From: Burkholderiales bacterium | GTDB taxonomy: Bacteria; Pseudomonadota; Gammaproteobacteria; Burkholderiales; SG8-41 | DNA: 64,000 bases | Assembly (NCBI GenBank): GCA_020854035.1 | Contig: JADZGE010000014.1 | Coordinates: forward strand, 1-64,000 | Direction: 5' to 3' | Part shown: positions 23,669 to 33,892 of the stretch, piece by piece | Layout of the letters: each line of letters starts with the position of its first letter | How positions within the stretch are numbered: the stretch's first letter is position 1 | Translations under genes and position numbers: made by a program | Notes under the pieces: model-generated | Told to the model about the DNA's origin: nothing | The model's database searches: none | What the model saw: the letters and a program-made list of their open reading frames with translations, nothing else

Positions 23669-24487
23669 ATGCCGCCCGCTGACAACTGGACCAGGCCGGC
23701 GAAAAGCTGGGCGCTCCGCGCGAGCCCGCTGCGGCCCGCCGCCGAGGACATCGCCGTCTACCGGCGCGAGATCCGCTCGTGGCACGGCGCGGTGGCCCCG
23801 GGCGGCGTCGCGGCGCTGCTGCTCGGCGTCACCCCCGAGATCGCGACGATGGACTGGCCTGCGGGCACGCGGCTTACCGCCGTGGATGTCTCGCGCGCGA
23901 TGATCGGCGGGGTCTGGCCGGGTGCGTCGCGCGGTCAGGCGGCGGTGTGCGCTCGGTGGGCGAAGCTGCCCTTCCCGGACGGCAGCCACCAGGTCGCGAT
24001 CGGCGACGGCTGCTACTCGGTGCTGACCGCGGACGCCTACGAAGCCACGACGCGGAGCCTGCGGCGCGTGCTGCGCCCGGATGGCCTGCTGGTGCTGCGC
24101 TGGTTCACGCGCCCGGAGCGGCCCGAGGCGCCCGCTCGCGTGTTCGCCGACCTCGCGGCGGGACGCATCGGCAGTTTTCACGCCTTCAAGTGGCGGCTTG
24201 CGATGGCACTGCACGATACGCTCGCGGCGGGAGTGCGTCTTTCCGATATCTGGGAGGTCTGGCACGCCGCCGTCCCGCATCCGGAGCGGCTCGCCGCGGA
24301 GCGTGGCTGGCCGTTGCCGGTCGTCGGGACGATCGACGACTTCCGCGGCCTGGCGACGCGCTATACCTTTCCCACGCTCGCCGAAGCGCGCTCGACGCTG
24401 TCGGACGCGTTCGACGAGGCGGCGTGCCATTTCCCCTCCTACGAGCTCGGCGAGCGCTGCCCCGTGATCGCCTACCGCCCGCGATAG
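23669..24487 (+). CDS. Class I SAM-dependent methyltransferase
   Basis: The 272-residue protein has the SAM-binding order of class I methyltransferases. ALLLGVTPEIATMDWPAG (49-66) replaces the usual GxGxG with the GVTPE variant. VDVSRAMIGG follows as the acidic-loop region, and LPFPDGSHQVAIGDGCYSVL and LRRVLRPDGLLVLRWF form the later core strands. The substrate is unknown. The ATG at 23669 gives a full-length start; no clear ribosome binding site is seen. It ends 52 nt before an adenylate-forming gene on the same strand, so the two could be one unit. The 23481-23668 interval upstream shows no gene. Confidence 0.8.
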   Translation: MPPADNWTRPAKSWALRASPLRPAAEDIAVYRREIRSWHGAVAPGGVAALLLGVTPEIATMDWPAGTRLTAVDVSRAMIGGVWPGASRGQAAVCARWAKLPFPDGSHQVAIGDGCYSVLTADAYEATTRSLRRVLRPDGLLVLRWFTRPERPEAPARVFADLAAGRIGSFHAFKWRLAMALHDTLAAGVRLSDIWEVWHAAVPHPERLAAERGWPLPVVGTIDDFRGLATRYTFPTLAEARSTLSDAFDEAACHFPSYELGERCPVIAYRPR

Positions 24488-24539
24488 GCGTGCGCCGCCT
24501 GCCGCTGCGGCGCCGCTCCTGCCGGTATCATCTTCGCGT

Positions 24540-25946
24540 ATGGCGAGGGCCCGTCCCGACCGCGCCGGCGCGCCGGCGACCGCACTGCGCTCGTTCCACG
24601 AGGGCGTGGCGTGGCCGGCGCTGCCCTCGCAGCGCGGCGCGGCGCTGCAGGCGCTGCTCTTTCAGCTCGAGCAGACGCAATGGTGGACGCCCGCGCGGCT
24701 CGTCGAGCACCAGCTCCGGCAACTCGCCGGTCTCGTGCGTCATGCCTGGGAGACGGTCCCCTGGCACCGCCAGCGGCTCGCCGATGCGGGCTACCGGCCG
24801 GACGAGGGGTTGACGCCGGCGCGATGGCGCGCCCTGCCGGTCCTCGGCCGCCGCGACATCCAGGACGCGGGCGAGGGGCTCCTGAGCGGCCGGCTGCCGC
24901 CCGAGTACACGCCCACCATCGACACGCAGACTTCAGGCTCGACCGGACAGCCGGTGAAGATCCGGGGCACGCAGCTCGATGCGCTCATGTGGGAGGCGAT
25001 CACGCTGCGCGAGCACCTGTGGCACCGGCGCGACTTCTCCGCGCGCCTCGCGGTGATCCGGGCGAACGCGCCCCCCGCGGGGGGCGCGGCGCGGGCACTG
25101 ATGCAGCGCGACTGGGGGCCGCCCGCGGGCGAGGTTTTCGAGACCGGGCCCTCCGCGGTGATGGGTTTCGGGCTCGACGTTGCCGCGCAGGCGCTCTGGC
25201 TCATGCGCCACGAACCCGACTACCTGCTCACCTATCCCGCCAATCTTGCCGCTCTGATTCGTCACTGCTCCGCGCGCGGCGAGCGGCCATCGCGGCTGAA
25301 GGAGGTGCGCACGATCGGTGAAACGGTCACGCCGGAGCTGCGGGCCGCCTGCCTGGAAGCGTGGAACGTGCCGCTCGTCGACGCCTACAGCTCGCAGGAG
25401 CTCGGCTATCTCGCGCTGCAGTGCCCGGAGGGCAGCCTCTACCACGTGATGTCCGAGAGCGTGCTGCTGGAGGTCCTCGACGCCGGCGGGGCGCCCTGCG
25501 CGCCGGGCGAAACGGGCCGCGTGGTCGCGACGGGCCTGCACAACCTGGCGATGCCGTTGCTCCGCTACGAGCTCGGCGATTACGCGGAAGCCGGGCCGCC
25601 GTGCTCCTGCGGGCGCGGACTGCCGACGCTGAAGCGCATACTGGGCAGAAGCCGCAACATGCTGCGGCTGCCCGGCGGGGCGCTGCGCTGGCCGCTGGTT
25701 GGCTTCAGCCGCTACCGCGAGGTCGCGCCGATCCGCCAGTACCAGCTCGTGCAGCGCACCCTGGAGTCGATCGAGGCCCGCTTCGTCGTGGACCGGCCGC
25801 TCGGCCCGGACGAGGAGGCGCGTCTTGCCGGCGTGATCCGCTCGGCGCTGGGGCACGACTTCCGGATTACGTTCGCCTACTTCGACGGCGAGATTCCGCG
25901 CACGGCGGGCGGTAAGTTCGAGGAATTCGTCTCCGAGGTGGAATAG
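24540..25946 (+). CDS. Adenylate-forming enzyme (PaaK/CapK-like)
   Basis: The 468-residue protein resembles phenylacetate-CoA ligase and CapK. It has the AMP-binding P-loop TSGSTGQPVK (131-140), DAYSSQELGYLALQCPEG (the substrate/adenine region) and LLRYELGDYAEAG (the ribose-binding YxxGD motif). A CSCGRGLPTL cysteine pair follows, as in PaaK-like proteins, and the C-terminal lid ends in RTAGGKFEEF with the likely catalytic Lys. It probably activates a carboxylic acid as acyl-AMP and perhaps transfers it to CoA or a carrier. The substrate cannot be told. It follows the methyltransferase gene closely. Confidence 0.8.
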   Translation: MARARPDRAGAPATALRSFHEGVAWPALPSQRGAALQALLFQLEQTQWWTPARLVEHQLRQLAGLVRHAWETVPWHRQRLADAGYRPDEGLTPARWRALPVLGRRDIQDAGEGLLSGRLPPEYTPTIDTQTSGSTGQPVKIRGTQLDALMWEAITLREHLWHRRDFSARLAVIRANAPPAGGAARALMQRDWGPPAGEVFETGPSAVMGFGLDVAAQALWLMRHEPDYLLTYPANLAALIRHCSARGERPSRLKEVRTIGETVTPELRAACLEAWNVPLVDAYSSQELGYLALQCPEGSLYHVMSESVLLEVLDAGGAPCAPGETGRVVATGLHNLAMPLLRYELGDYAEAGPPCSCGRGLPTLKRILGRSRNMLRLPGGALRWPLVGFSRYREVAPIRQYQLVQRTLESIEARFVVDRPLGPDEEARLAGVIRSALGHDFRITFAYFDGEIPRTAGGKFEEFVSEVE

Positions 25947-25992
25947 CGGCCGGTGGCGCCGTTCCACCCCGGGAAAACGCCGATGATCCAGA

Positions 25993-26030
25993 GGCAGCCG
26001 CCGCTTTGCGGAGCTGCAAGGACGGCTGCC
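25993..26030. terminator. Possible bidirectional stem-loop between convergent genes
   Basis: GGCAGCCG at 25993-26000 pairs with CGGCTGCC at 26023-26030, with a smaller CCGC...GCGG stem inside. It lies between the convergent adenylate-forming and DUF4197 genes. There is no T-run on either strand, so intrinsic termination is uncertain. Confidence 0.35.
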
Positions 26031-26063
26031 CGTCTCGAGCTTCGAGTCCCCGGTCTCGAATCC

Positions 26064-26744
26064 TCACCTCAGGGCGCCGAACACCCGCTTCACGATGTCA
26101 CTGGAGGCGCCCAGGGGATTCTTGCGGAACGCCTTTTCCTGCTCCGCGATCATGAAGTAAAGCCCGTCGAGCGCCTTCTGCGTGACGTAGCCCTCGATCG
26201 TGGCCTGATCGTCCTTCACCAGCCCGATCGCCGCACCCTGCGCCGCGATCGAATTGTACTGCTGGGCGAGCCCTACCCGGTCCGTCGCCTTCTTCACGAT
26301 CGGGAGGAAGCGCCTGGTGAGGTCCGCCCGTGTCGTGCGCTTGAAATATTCGGTTGCCGCCGTGTCGCCGCCGGTCAGGATCGCCTTGGCGTCCTTCACC
26401 GACATCTTCTTCACGGCGTCGACCAGCAGCTCTTTCGCTTCCGGTACCGCCGCCTCTGCCGCGCGGTTCATCGTCAACACCAGCTCGTCGGCCTGCCGGC
26501 GCATGCCGAGAGCGCGCATCGCGCCCTCGACGCGTTTCAGCGATGGCGGCAGCGGAATCTTCACCTTCGGGTCGCCGAAGAAGCCGTTCTCGACGCCGAG
26601 CTTCGCCACCGCGGCGAGCGAGCCGTCGTTCAACGCGGCCTTGAGCCCGCCGGCGGCGTCGCTGTTCGATATATCGGCAATTCCGGCTGCCGCGGAATTG
26701 CCGATCAAGAGGAAAAGAAGGCAGGTGAGCAGTTTTCGGCTCAT
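26064..26744 (-). CDS. DUF4197 family periplasmic protein
   Basis: The 226-residue protein has a signal peptide (1-19, ending SAAA). An all-helical domain follows with [40 protein letters not shown], and the C-terminal [20 protein letters not shown]. These are the hallmarks of DUF4197, whose function is unknown. It overlaps the 3' end of lipA by 4 nt (26741-26744), so it is probably the last gene of the lipB-lipA transcript. Confidence 0.88.
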   Translation of the reverse strand: MSRKLLTCLLFLLIGNSAAAGIADISNSDAAGGLKAALNDGSLAAVAKLGVENGFFGDPKVKIPLPPSLKRVEGAMRALGMRRQADELVLTMNRAAEAAVPEAKELLVDAVKKMSVKDAKAILTGGDTAATEYFKRTTRADLTRRFLPIVKKATDRVGLAQQYNSIAAQGAAIGLVKDDQATIEGYVTQKALDGLYFMIAEQEKAFRKNPLGASSDIVKRVFGALR

Positions 26745-27736
26745 GGCAGGATCTCCCGTGGTTCGGGCGGCACAACCGGCGATTGGCGCCCTCCTTCATG
26801 AAGCTCTCTCGCGTCGGCGAGAAAACTCTCGGCGTGGTAGGAGGATCGCACCAGTGGTCCGCACGCCGAGTGCGCGAAGCCGAGTTCGGCGGCGGCGCGC
26901 GCGTAGCCCTGGAACACGGCCGGTTCGACGTAGCGGGCGACGGGCAGATGGTGCGCGCCCGGCTGGAGGTACTGGCCGACGGTCAGGAGATCGACATCGT
27001 GCGCGCGCAGATCGCGGAATACCGCGACGATCTCCTCGTCGGTCTCGCCGAGACCGACCATCAGCCCGGACTTCGTCGGCACCCCGGGAAAGCGCCGCTT
27101 GAACTCCTTCAGCAGCCCGAGCGAGTGCGCGTAGTCCGCGCCCGGGCGCACCTGCCGGTAGAGGCGCGGCACGGTTTCCAGGTTGTGGTTCATCACGTCG
27201 GGCGGGGCTGCCGAGAGCGCGTCGAGCGCGAGCGCGAGCCGGCCCCGGAAATCCGGCACCAGCACCTCGATGACGGTGCCGGGCGAGCGTTCGCGCACCG
27301 CGCGCACGCAATCCGCGAAATGGCGCGCCCCGCCGTCGCGCAGGTCGTCGCGGTCCACGCTGGTGATGACGGCGTAGCCGAGCCCCAGTGCCCCGATGGT
27401 GCGCGCGAGGTTCGCGGGCTCCTGCGGATCGGGCGGCAGCGGCCGGCCGTGCGCGACGTCGCAGAACGGGCAGCGGCGCGTGCACAGATCGCCGAGCACC
27501 ATGAAGGTGGCGGTGCCCCTGCCGAAGCACTCCCCGATGTTGGGGCAGGCCGCCTCCTCGCACACCGTGTGCAGCCGGTGCTCGCGCAGCACGCGCTTCA
27601 CCTCGTGGAAGCGGCTGCCCTGCCCGAGGCGCACCCGGATCCAGCCGGGTTTGGGCAGCGGCGCGGCCGGCACGACCTTGATCGGGATGCGCGCGGTCTT
27701 CTCGCGGCCCCGCAACTTCTCTCCAGCCTCGCTCAT
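26741..27736 (-). CDS. lipA: Lipoyl synthase
   Basis: The 331-residue radical SAM enzyme inserts two sulfurs into octanoyl groups on lipoyl domains. The auxiliary-cluster cysteines are Cys59, Cys64 and Cys70 in [12 protein letters not shown]. The radical SAM cluster is Cys85, Cys89 and Cys92 in CTRRCPFC. The RSSYHA motif near the C-terminus contains the Ser that ligates the auxiliary cluster. The start overlaps the lipB stop by 4 nt (ATGA, 27733-27736). It supplies lipoate for proteins such as the LpdA lipoyl domain at 4640-6424. Confidence 0.98.
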   Translation of the reverse strand: MSEAGEKLRGREKTARIPIKVVPAAPLPKPGWIRVRLGQGSRFHEVKRVLREHRLHTVCEEAACPNIGECFGRGTATFMVLGDLCTRRCPFCDVAHGRPLPPDPQEPANLARTIGALGLGYAVITSVDRDDLRDGGARHFADCVRAVRERSPGTVIEVLVPDFRGRLALALDALSAAPPDVMNHNLETVPRLYRQVRPGADYAHSLGLLKEFKRRFPGVPTKSGLMVGLGETDEEIVAVFRDLRAHDVDLLTVGQYLQPGAHHLPVARYVEPAVFQGYARAAAELGFAHSACGPLVRSSYHAESFLADARELHEGGRQSPVVPPEPREILP

Positions 27737-28371
27737 GGCAGCAGCCGTTCGAGATGACTCACCAGTTCTTCCCCCGCTTGTTCGAGCGTTCCCGGGACGC
27801 CGAGTTCGCGAGCCTGGGTGACCCGCAGGCCGGGGTAGCCGCACGGGTCGATCATATCGAAAGGCGAGAGATCCATGTCGATGTTGACGGCGAGGCCGTG
27901 ATAGCAGCGCCCGTTCGACACCCGCAGGCCGAGCGCCGCGATCTTGGCGCCTCCGACGTAAACGCCCGGCGCCTCCGGGCGCGCTTCGCCCGCGACCCCG
28001 TGCGACGTGAGCCAGTCTAGCACGGCGCGCTCCATGATCCGCACGAGCGGGCGCACGGCGAGAGCGCGGCGGCGCATGTCGAGCAGGAGGTAGAGCACGA
28101 GTTGCCCCGGGCCGTGATAGGTGATCTGCCCGCCGCGGTCGGTTCTGACGACGGGGATCGTGCTCGCGGCGCGCGGCAGGTGGGCGGAGCGTCCCGCCAC
28201 GCCCAGCGTGTATACCGGCGGGTGCTCGGTCACCCACAGCTCGTCGGCAGTGCCGGCGGTGCGGTTTGCCGTGAACCCGCGCATCGCCTGCCATGTCGCA
28301 ATGTAATCGGCCAGCCCCAGGCGACGCACGCGCGGCGGCGCGGCCTCGGCCTCGGCTGCGAGCGCTGTCAT
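27733..28371 (-). CDS. lipB: Octanoyl-(acyl-carrier-protein) protein N-octanoyltransferase
   Basis: The 212-residue enzyme transfers octanoate from acyl carrier protein to lipoyl domains, the step before LipA. It has [14 protein letters not shown] (79-92), catalytic Lys143 in GGAKIAALG and catalytic Cys177 in IDPCGYPG. The ATG at 28371 was preferred to a TTG 36 nt upstream because it starts at the usual family N-terminus. It is translationally coupled to lipA. Two plus-strand genes separate it from ybeD. Confidence 0.96.
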   Translation of the reverse strand: MTALAAEAEAAPPRVRRLGLADYIATWQAMRGFTANRTAGTADELWVTEHPPVYTLGVAGRSAHLPRAASTIPVVRTDRGGQITYHGPGQLVLYLLLDMRRRALAVRPLVRIMERAVLDWLTSHGVAGEARPEAPGVYVGGAKIAALGLRVSNGRCYHGLAVNIDMDLSPFDMIDPCGYPGLRVTQARELGVPGTLEQAGEELVSHLERLLP

Positions 28372-28453
28372 GGACTTGATGATAGGAACCGGAGGAAAAT
28401 GCCGCAACCGGCGGGCCCCGCGCCCGCTTCCCGGCGCGCCCGGCGCGACATCG

Positions 28454-28933
28454 ATGAGGATACCCCGTCTGATCTGCGGCCTCGGCTGTGTGGCGCTCGC
28501 CGCCGGGGCAGCGGCGCAGGAAGGGGGCGGCTATGCCTCGGATTTGAGCCGGGTCTTCGCGGCTGCTCAGTACATCCAGGCGGTCCGGGAAGGCTGCGAT
28601 GCGGCGAAGCCGGACACCCGCACCGCGAACGATGCCGCCTACGGCGCGTGGCGCAAGCGCCATCAATCGCTCCTCGACGAACTCGACCGGCGCTTTATGG
28701 CGATGATACGCGGCGCGTCGGCCGACCAGAAGGAGTATCAGATGAACATCGGCAAGTACGCCGGGGAAGTGCTGCGGAACCTCGAAGAGGCGAAGGTGCA
28801 ATTTCTCGCGCAGGGCCCGGAGCCGGTCGAGCGCCAGTGCCGGGAGTTTCCGCAGTACCTCAAGGGCAAGGACGCCGATCTCGCGAGGCGCTACGCGGAG
28901 GAGCTGAAGTCGATACGCAAGCGCAAGCTGTAG
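28454..28933 (+). CDS. Small secreted protein of unknown function
   Basis: The 159-residue product has a signal peptide (1-21, ending AAAQ). A charged helical domain follows with four apparent cysteines across the whole product (Cys8, Cys12, one in EGCDAAKPD and one in RQCREFPQY). I do not recognise a family. It lies in the opposite direction to lipB, 82 nt away, and 87 nt before the THX gene. The start ATG at 28454 begins the signal peptide. Confidence 0.6.
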   Translation: MRIPRLICGLGCVALAAGAAAQEGGGYASDLSRVFAAAQYIQAVREGCDAAKPDTRTANDAAYGAWRKRHQSLLDELDRRFMAMIRGASADQKEYQMNIGKYAGEVLRNLEEAKVQFLAQGPEPVERQCREFPQYLKGKDADLARRYAEELKSIRKRKL

Positions 28934-29020
28934 CGGATTGCCGGGCTCTCGCCGCGACGCTCCGCTCGAAGCGACGGCAGGGCATAATCGCATCCTGCGT
29001 TGACATTGACGGAGACGAAC

Positions 29021-29122
29021 ATGGGTAAAGGCGACAGGCGCACCCGCCGCGGCAAGATCTACCGCGGCACCTACGGCAAGGCCCGGCCGGGCCGCCCGGC
29101 GAAGAAGAAAAAGGGAAAGTGA
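29021..29122 (+). CDS. 30S ribosomal protein THX
   Basis: This 33-residue, highly basic protein begins [19 protein letters not shown] and ends in a run of Lys. That is the pattern of the small THX protein of the 30S head. GGAG lies 7 nt upstream of the ATG. The gene is too short for usual ORF thresholds. It is set among plus-strand genes between ybeD and lipB, which are normally neighbours, so this is a local insertion in a conserved order. Confidence 0.9.
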   Translation: MGKGDRRTRRGKIYRGTYGKARPGRPAKKKKGK

Positions 29123-29141
29123 TCCCGCACCGGCCCGCTCG

Positions 29142-29174
29142 GGGAATTCGACGGCGTATGCCCGGCGAATTCCC
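29142..29174. terminator. Stem-loop between convergent THX and ybeD genes
   Basis: GGGAATTCG (29142-29150) and CGAATTCCC (29166-29174) form a perfect 9-bp stem around a 15-base loop. It reaches the first base of the ybeD stop codon and follows the THX stop by 19 nt. No T-run follows on the plus strand, so it could be a weak or bidirectional terminator. Confidence 0.5.
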
Positions 29175-29434
29175 TAGAGGACCATGACCACCATCGGGTG
29201 GTCGCACAGCTCGCGGTAGAGGCCGTCGAGCTGTTCTCGCGAAGTGGCGCGGATGACGCAGGTGACGCTGAGGTACTTGCCCCGCTTGCTCGCCTTCATG
29301 CTCAACGTGCCCCCGTCGAAATCGGGCGCGTGACGCTGCACGATGGCGAGCACCGCCTGCGCGAATCCGGCCTGGGTTGCTCCCAGTATCTTGATCGGAA
29401 ACTCGCAGGGATAGTCGATCAGCGACTGTTCCAT
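29174..29434 (-). CDS. ybeD: YbeD/DUF493 family protein
   Basis: The 86-residue protein opens MEQSLIDYPCEFPIKILGAT and contains GGTLSMKASKRGKYLSVTCV, the usual DUF493 pattern. It ends in DHPMVVMVL. The fold is ACT-like, and the function is not established, though it is found with the lipoate synthesis genes in many proteobacteria. The ATG at 29434 gives the standard family start. dat lies 29 nt upstream on the same strand. Confidence 0.93.
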   Translation of the reverse strand: MEQSLIDYPCEFPIKILGATQAGFAQAVLAIVQRHAPDFDGGTLSMKASKRGKYLSVTCVIRATSREQLDGLYRELCDHPMVVMVL

Positions 29435-29463
29435 CTGCGGGGCGTCCCGCGTCCGCGGCGCGC

Positions 29464-30324
29464 TCAGGCCGCGGCGCGCATGACATCGCGCTTGAAGTCC
29501 TGGAATGCCCGGTGCATTGCCTTGAAGACGGGACCGGGTCTGCCGGAGGCCACGGGCCGGCCGTCGAGCGTGGTTATCGCGAGCACTTCCTTGGTGGACG
29601 AGGTGAGCCACAACTCGTCGGCGGCGCGCACTTCGGACTCGTGCACCTCGCGCACCTCCAGCGGCACGCGCTTCGCCTGCGCGAGCTCGATCACGACGTC
29701 GTAGGTGATGCCGGGCAGCACGAGGTGGTTCTTCGGCGGCGCGAGCAGCGTGCCGCCTTTCACCGCGAAAATGTTGGACGACGAGCCCTCGGTGAGATAG
29801 CCCTCGCGCAGCAGCACCACCTCGTCGGCGCCGGCGTCCACCGCGTGCTGGCGCAGCAGGCAGTTCGCGAGCAGGGACACCGACTTCACGTCGCAGCGCA
29901 GCCACCGGTAGTCCGTGGCGGTGACCGCGGGCACGCCGCGCTCGATCTTCTCCGCGGGCGGCGTGACCAGAGGCCCGCTCATGACCAACACCGTGGGTAT
30001 CGCGTCCCGGGGAAACGCATGGTCCCGTTTCGCCACGCCGCGCGTCACCTGCAGGTAGACCGACTGGTCTTCGCCCGCGTTACGGGCGACGATTTCGTCG
30101 ACCAGGCCGATCCACTCGGCGGCGGTCATGGGGTTCGCGATGCGAACCGCATCGAGGCTCTTCTGCAGCCGCCGGAAATGCTCGGCGACCCGGAATGCCC
30201 GCCGGGAGTAGACCGGGATCACCTCGTAGACGCCATCGCCGAAGATGAAGCCGCGGTCGAGCACCGAGACGCGGGCTTCGGCCGCCGGCAGAAACTTGCC
30301 GTCAAGGTAAACGATTTCACTCAT
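29464..30324 (-). CDS. dat: D-amino acid aminotransferase (class IV)
   Basis: The 286-residue PLP enzyme interconverts D-amino acids such as D-Ala and D-Glu, or acts as a related fold-type IV transaminase. It has RGFIFGDGVYEVIPVY (24-39), the PLP Lys147 in DVKSVSLLAN, EGYLTEGSSSNIF and PLP-phosphate-binding TSSTKEVLAIT near the end. The Dat/branched-chain split cannot be fully settled, but the position next to dacC supports D-amino acid metabolism for peptidoglycan. Confidence 0.88.
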   Translation of the reverse strand: MSEIVYLDGKFLPAAEARVSVLDRGFIFGDGVYEVIPVYSRRAFRVAEHFRRLQKSLDAVRIANPMTAAEWIGLVDEIVARNAGEDQSVYLQVTRGVAKRDHAFPRDAIPTVLVMSGPLVTPPAEKIERGVPAVTATDYRWLRCDVKSVSLLANCLLRQHAVDAGADEVVLLREGYLTEGSSSNIFAVKGGTLLAPPKNHLVLPGITYDVVIELAQAKRVPLEVREVHESEVRAADELWLTSSTKEVLAITTLDGRPVASGRPGPVFKAMHRAFQDFKRDVMRAAA

Positions 30325-30375
30325 GGGGTCCTCCCGGATGGACGTGGACTCGGCGGTGGAATCTAGCGGGTCATC

Positions 30376-30415
30376 GAAAAAGCGGAACTTCGCGCGGCGG
30401 CGCGAAGTTCCGCTT
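30376..30415 (-). terminator. Rho-independent terminator after dacC
   Basis: Arms 30380-30395 and 30400-30415 are exact 16-bp inverted repeats around a 4-base loop. On the minus strand the hairpin is followed by TTTTTC. It starts 2 nt after the dacC stop codon, so it should end dacC messages before dat. Confidence 0.88.
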
Positions 30416-30417
30416 CC

Positions 30418-31554
30418 CTATTGAAAGAAGAGGCGGATCGCATCCCAGCCGCGCCCGAATATGCCGGCGAGCGGCACGTCCTGCAATGCTACTACAGGGA
30501 ACTCCCCGTACGCCCTGTTCTCGATGGTGAGCTTCAACGTGCCGACCCTCTGCCCGGCCCGCACCGGCGCGAGCAGCGGCTGCAGGCTGTCAACGCTCGC
30601 CCTGAGCCTGCCGGCGCCGCCCTTCGGCAGCGCCAGGTGGAGGTCGCGGCTGAATCCCGCCTTGACCTCGTTTCCCGCGCCCTTCCAGACCCGGATCGTC
30701 GTGACGACGTCGCCGCCGGCGTAGAGCCGCACCCCGTCGTAGGCCTGGAATCCGTGGTTGAGGAGCTTCTGGCTTTCCGCGGCGCGCGCCGCATCCGAAG
30801 CGGCGCCGAGCACGACCGCAACGAGCCTGCGCCCGCCCCGGCGCGCCGAGCTGACGAGGCAGTAGCCCGCGTTCTCGGTGTAACCGGTCTTGACACCGTC
30901 GACGGTCGGATCGCTCCACAAGAGGCGGTTGCGGTTCGACTGGGTGACGTTGTGGTAGCGGAACTGCTTCTGCGAGTAGAGCGGGTAGTACTCGGGGAAA
31001 TCGCGGATGAGCGCCACGGCGAGGAGCGCGAGATCGTGCGCGGTCGAGTAATGCTGAGGGTGCGGCAGGCCGGTCGCGTTCACGAAATGCGTGTCCTTCA
31101 TGCCGAGGCGCTGCGCCTCCCGGTTCATCGCCTGCGCGAACGCCTCCTCGCCGCCGGATACCGCCTCGGCAAGCGCGATGCTCGCGTCGTTGCCGGAGTG
31201 CACTACCACGCCGCGGACGAGCTCGTCCACCGTGACCGGCCTGTCCGGAGCGATGAACATGCGCGAGCCCTCCGCCTTCCACGCGCGCTGGGACACGGGG
31301 ACCCGCTGGTCCGCTCGCAGCGTCTTCTGCTTCAGCGCCGAGAACACGAGGTAGGCCGTCATCAGCTTGGTGAGCGAGGCGGGCTCCACGCGCGCCTGCG
31401 CTGCGCGCGCGGCGAGCGTCTGCTCGCTCGTGAAATCGTGCAGCACCCAGGCGCGGGCCGCGATGACCGGCGGGGCGGGCACGGCGAGGGCAGGAGCCTG
31501 CGCGGCCGCCGGGAACGACGCGCAGGCGAGCAGCACGAGGAGAGGCAGGCGCAT
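30418..31554 (-). CDS. dacC: D-alanyl-D-alanine carboxypeptidase (PBP5/6 type)
   Basis: The 378-residue periplasmic penicillin-binding protein trims the terminal D-Ala of peptidoglycan pentapeptides. A signal peptide spans 1-19. The active-site motifs are SLTK (60-63), SGN (120-122) and KTG (222-224). The C-terminal beta domain ends in IFGRGWDAIRLFFQ, the amphipathic anchor of the class. The ATG at 31554 begins the signal peptide. It heads the dacC-dat-ybeD order of betaproteobacteria. Confidence 0.95.
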   Translation of the reverse strand: MRLPLLVLLACASFPAAAQAPALAVPAPPVIAARAWVLHDFTSEQTLAARAAQARVEPASLTKLMTAYLVFSALKQKTLRADQRVPVSQRAWKAEGSRMFIAPDRPVTVDELVRGVVVHSGNDASIALAEAVSGGEEAFAQAMNREAQRLGMKDTHFVNATGLPHPQHYSTAHDLALLAVALIRDFPEYYPLYSQKQFRYHNVTQSNRNRLLWSDPTVDGVKTGYTENAGYCLVSSARRGGRRLVAVVLGAASDAARAAESQKLLNHGFQAYDGVRLYAGGDVVTTIRVWKGAGNEVKAGFSRDLHLALPKGGAGRLRASVDSLQPLLAPVRAGQRVGTLKLTIENRAYGEFPVVALQDVPLAGIFGRGWDAIRLFFQ

Positions 31555-31566
31555 GCGGAGGCGGCC

Positions 31567-31572
31567 ATTATA
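31567..31572 (-). promoter_or_regulatory. Candidate -10 element for dacC
   Basis: The minus strand reads TATAAT, 12 nt before the chosen ATG. This would give a very short leader. No good -35 is visible. Confidence 0.3.
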
Positions 31573-31625
31573 ACCGGGCGGGAAAGCGACATGGACCATG
31601 AAGCAGGAGCGGGCCGCCGGCGGCC

Positions 31626-31654
31626 CTTGAAATCGCCCGCGGGGCTCCCATATT
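31626..31654 (+). promoter_or_regulatory. Sigma-32 (heat shock) promoter of hsp20
   Basis: CTTGAAA at 31626-31632 is the exact sigma-32 -35 consensus. TCCCATAT at 31646-31653 matches CCCCATNT at seven of eight positions with a 13-nt spacer. The site is about 47 nt upstream of the hsp20 start codon. Confidence 0.8.
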
Positions 31655-31700
31655 CATCGCAGAGGGCAGCGTATGCCCGATTGCAGAAAGGAGTTCAATC

Positions 31701-33174
<1,474 letters not shown>

Positions 33175-33234
33175 GCAATGCGCGCCCCTCTGGCTCGCGC
33201 GGTCCCGGAGTGATGGCGAGCCGCCGGAAGCCCG

Positions 33235-33879
33235 ATGAAATTCGGCCGCGCCTGGATTTTCGATCTCGACAACACGCTGCACGACGCATCGCCGCACGTC
33301 TTTCCCCACATCAACCGCGCGATGACCGGGTACTTGCAGCGCCACCTGGGTCTCGACGAGCGGGCGGCCGTCGAGTTGCGGCACTCGTACTGGCGGCGCT
33401 ACGGCGCGACGCTGATCGGGCTGATGCGCCACCACGACACCGATCCGCGGCATTTCCTGTGGCACACCCACCAGTTTCCCGACCTCGCGCGCATGCTGGT
33501 GCGCGAACCCGGGCTGCGCCGGACGCTCGCGCGCCTGCCGGGCAGGAAGTTCGTTTTTTCCAACTCGCCGGTGCACTACGCGCGCTCGGTCCTCGATCTC
33601 CTCGGGATCGCGCACCTCTTCCACGGCGTGTACTCGATCGAACGGGTGCGCTACCGGCCCAAGCCCGATAGCTACGGATTCCTGCGCCTGTGCCGGGCGA
33701 ACCATCTCAGGCCGGAGCGCTGTATCATGGTCGAGGACACGCTCGAGAACCTTCGCACGGCGGCGCGCCTGGGCATGCGGACGGTGTGGGTGACGAAGGC
33801 GGCGGCGGCGCCGGGCTACGTGGACGTGACGGTGACGCGCCTCATGGAACTCCCGCGCATGCTGGCGAGCTTGGAATAG
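33235..33879 (+). CDS. Pyrimidine 5'-nucleotidase (HAD superfamily)
   Basis: The 214-residue hydrolase has HAD motif I FDLDNTLHD with nucleophile Asp10 and Asp12. Motif II is FSNSP, the conserved lysine is in RPKPDSYGF, and motif IV is CIMVEDTLENL. The length and the LxHF...Y variant match the pyrimidine 5'-nucleotidases encoded beside slmA in betaproteobacteria. The enzyme removes phosphate from UMP/CMP-type nucleotides, including damaged ones. It lies 60 nt after argB and 13 nt before slmA. Confidence 0.9.
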   Translation: MKFGRAWIFDLDNTLHDASPHVFPHINRAMTGYLQRHLGLDERAAVELRHSYWRRYGATLIGLMRHHDTDPRHFLWHTHQFPDLARMLVREPGLRRTLARLPGRKFVFSNSPVHYARSVLDLLGIAHLFHGVYSIERVRYRPKPDSYGFLRLCRANHLRPERCIMVEDTLENLRTAARLGMRTVWVTKAAAAPGYVDVTVTRLMELPRMLASLE

Positions 33880-33892
33880 GAGACGGGGGGCG

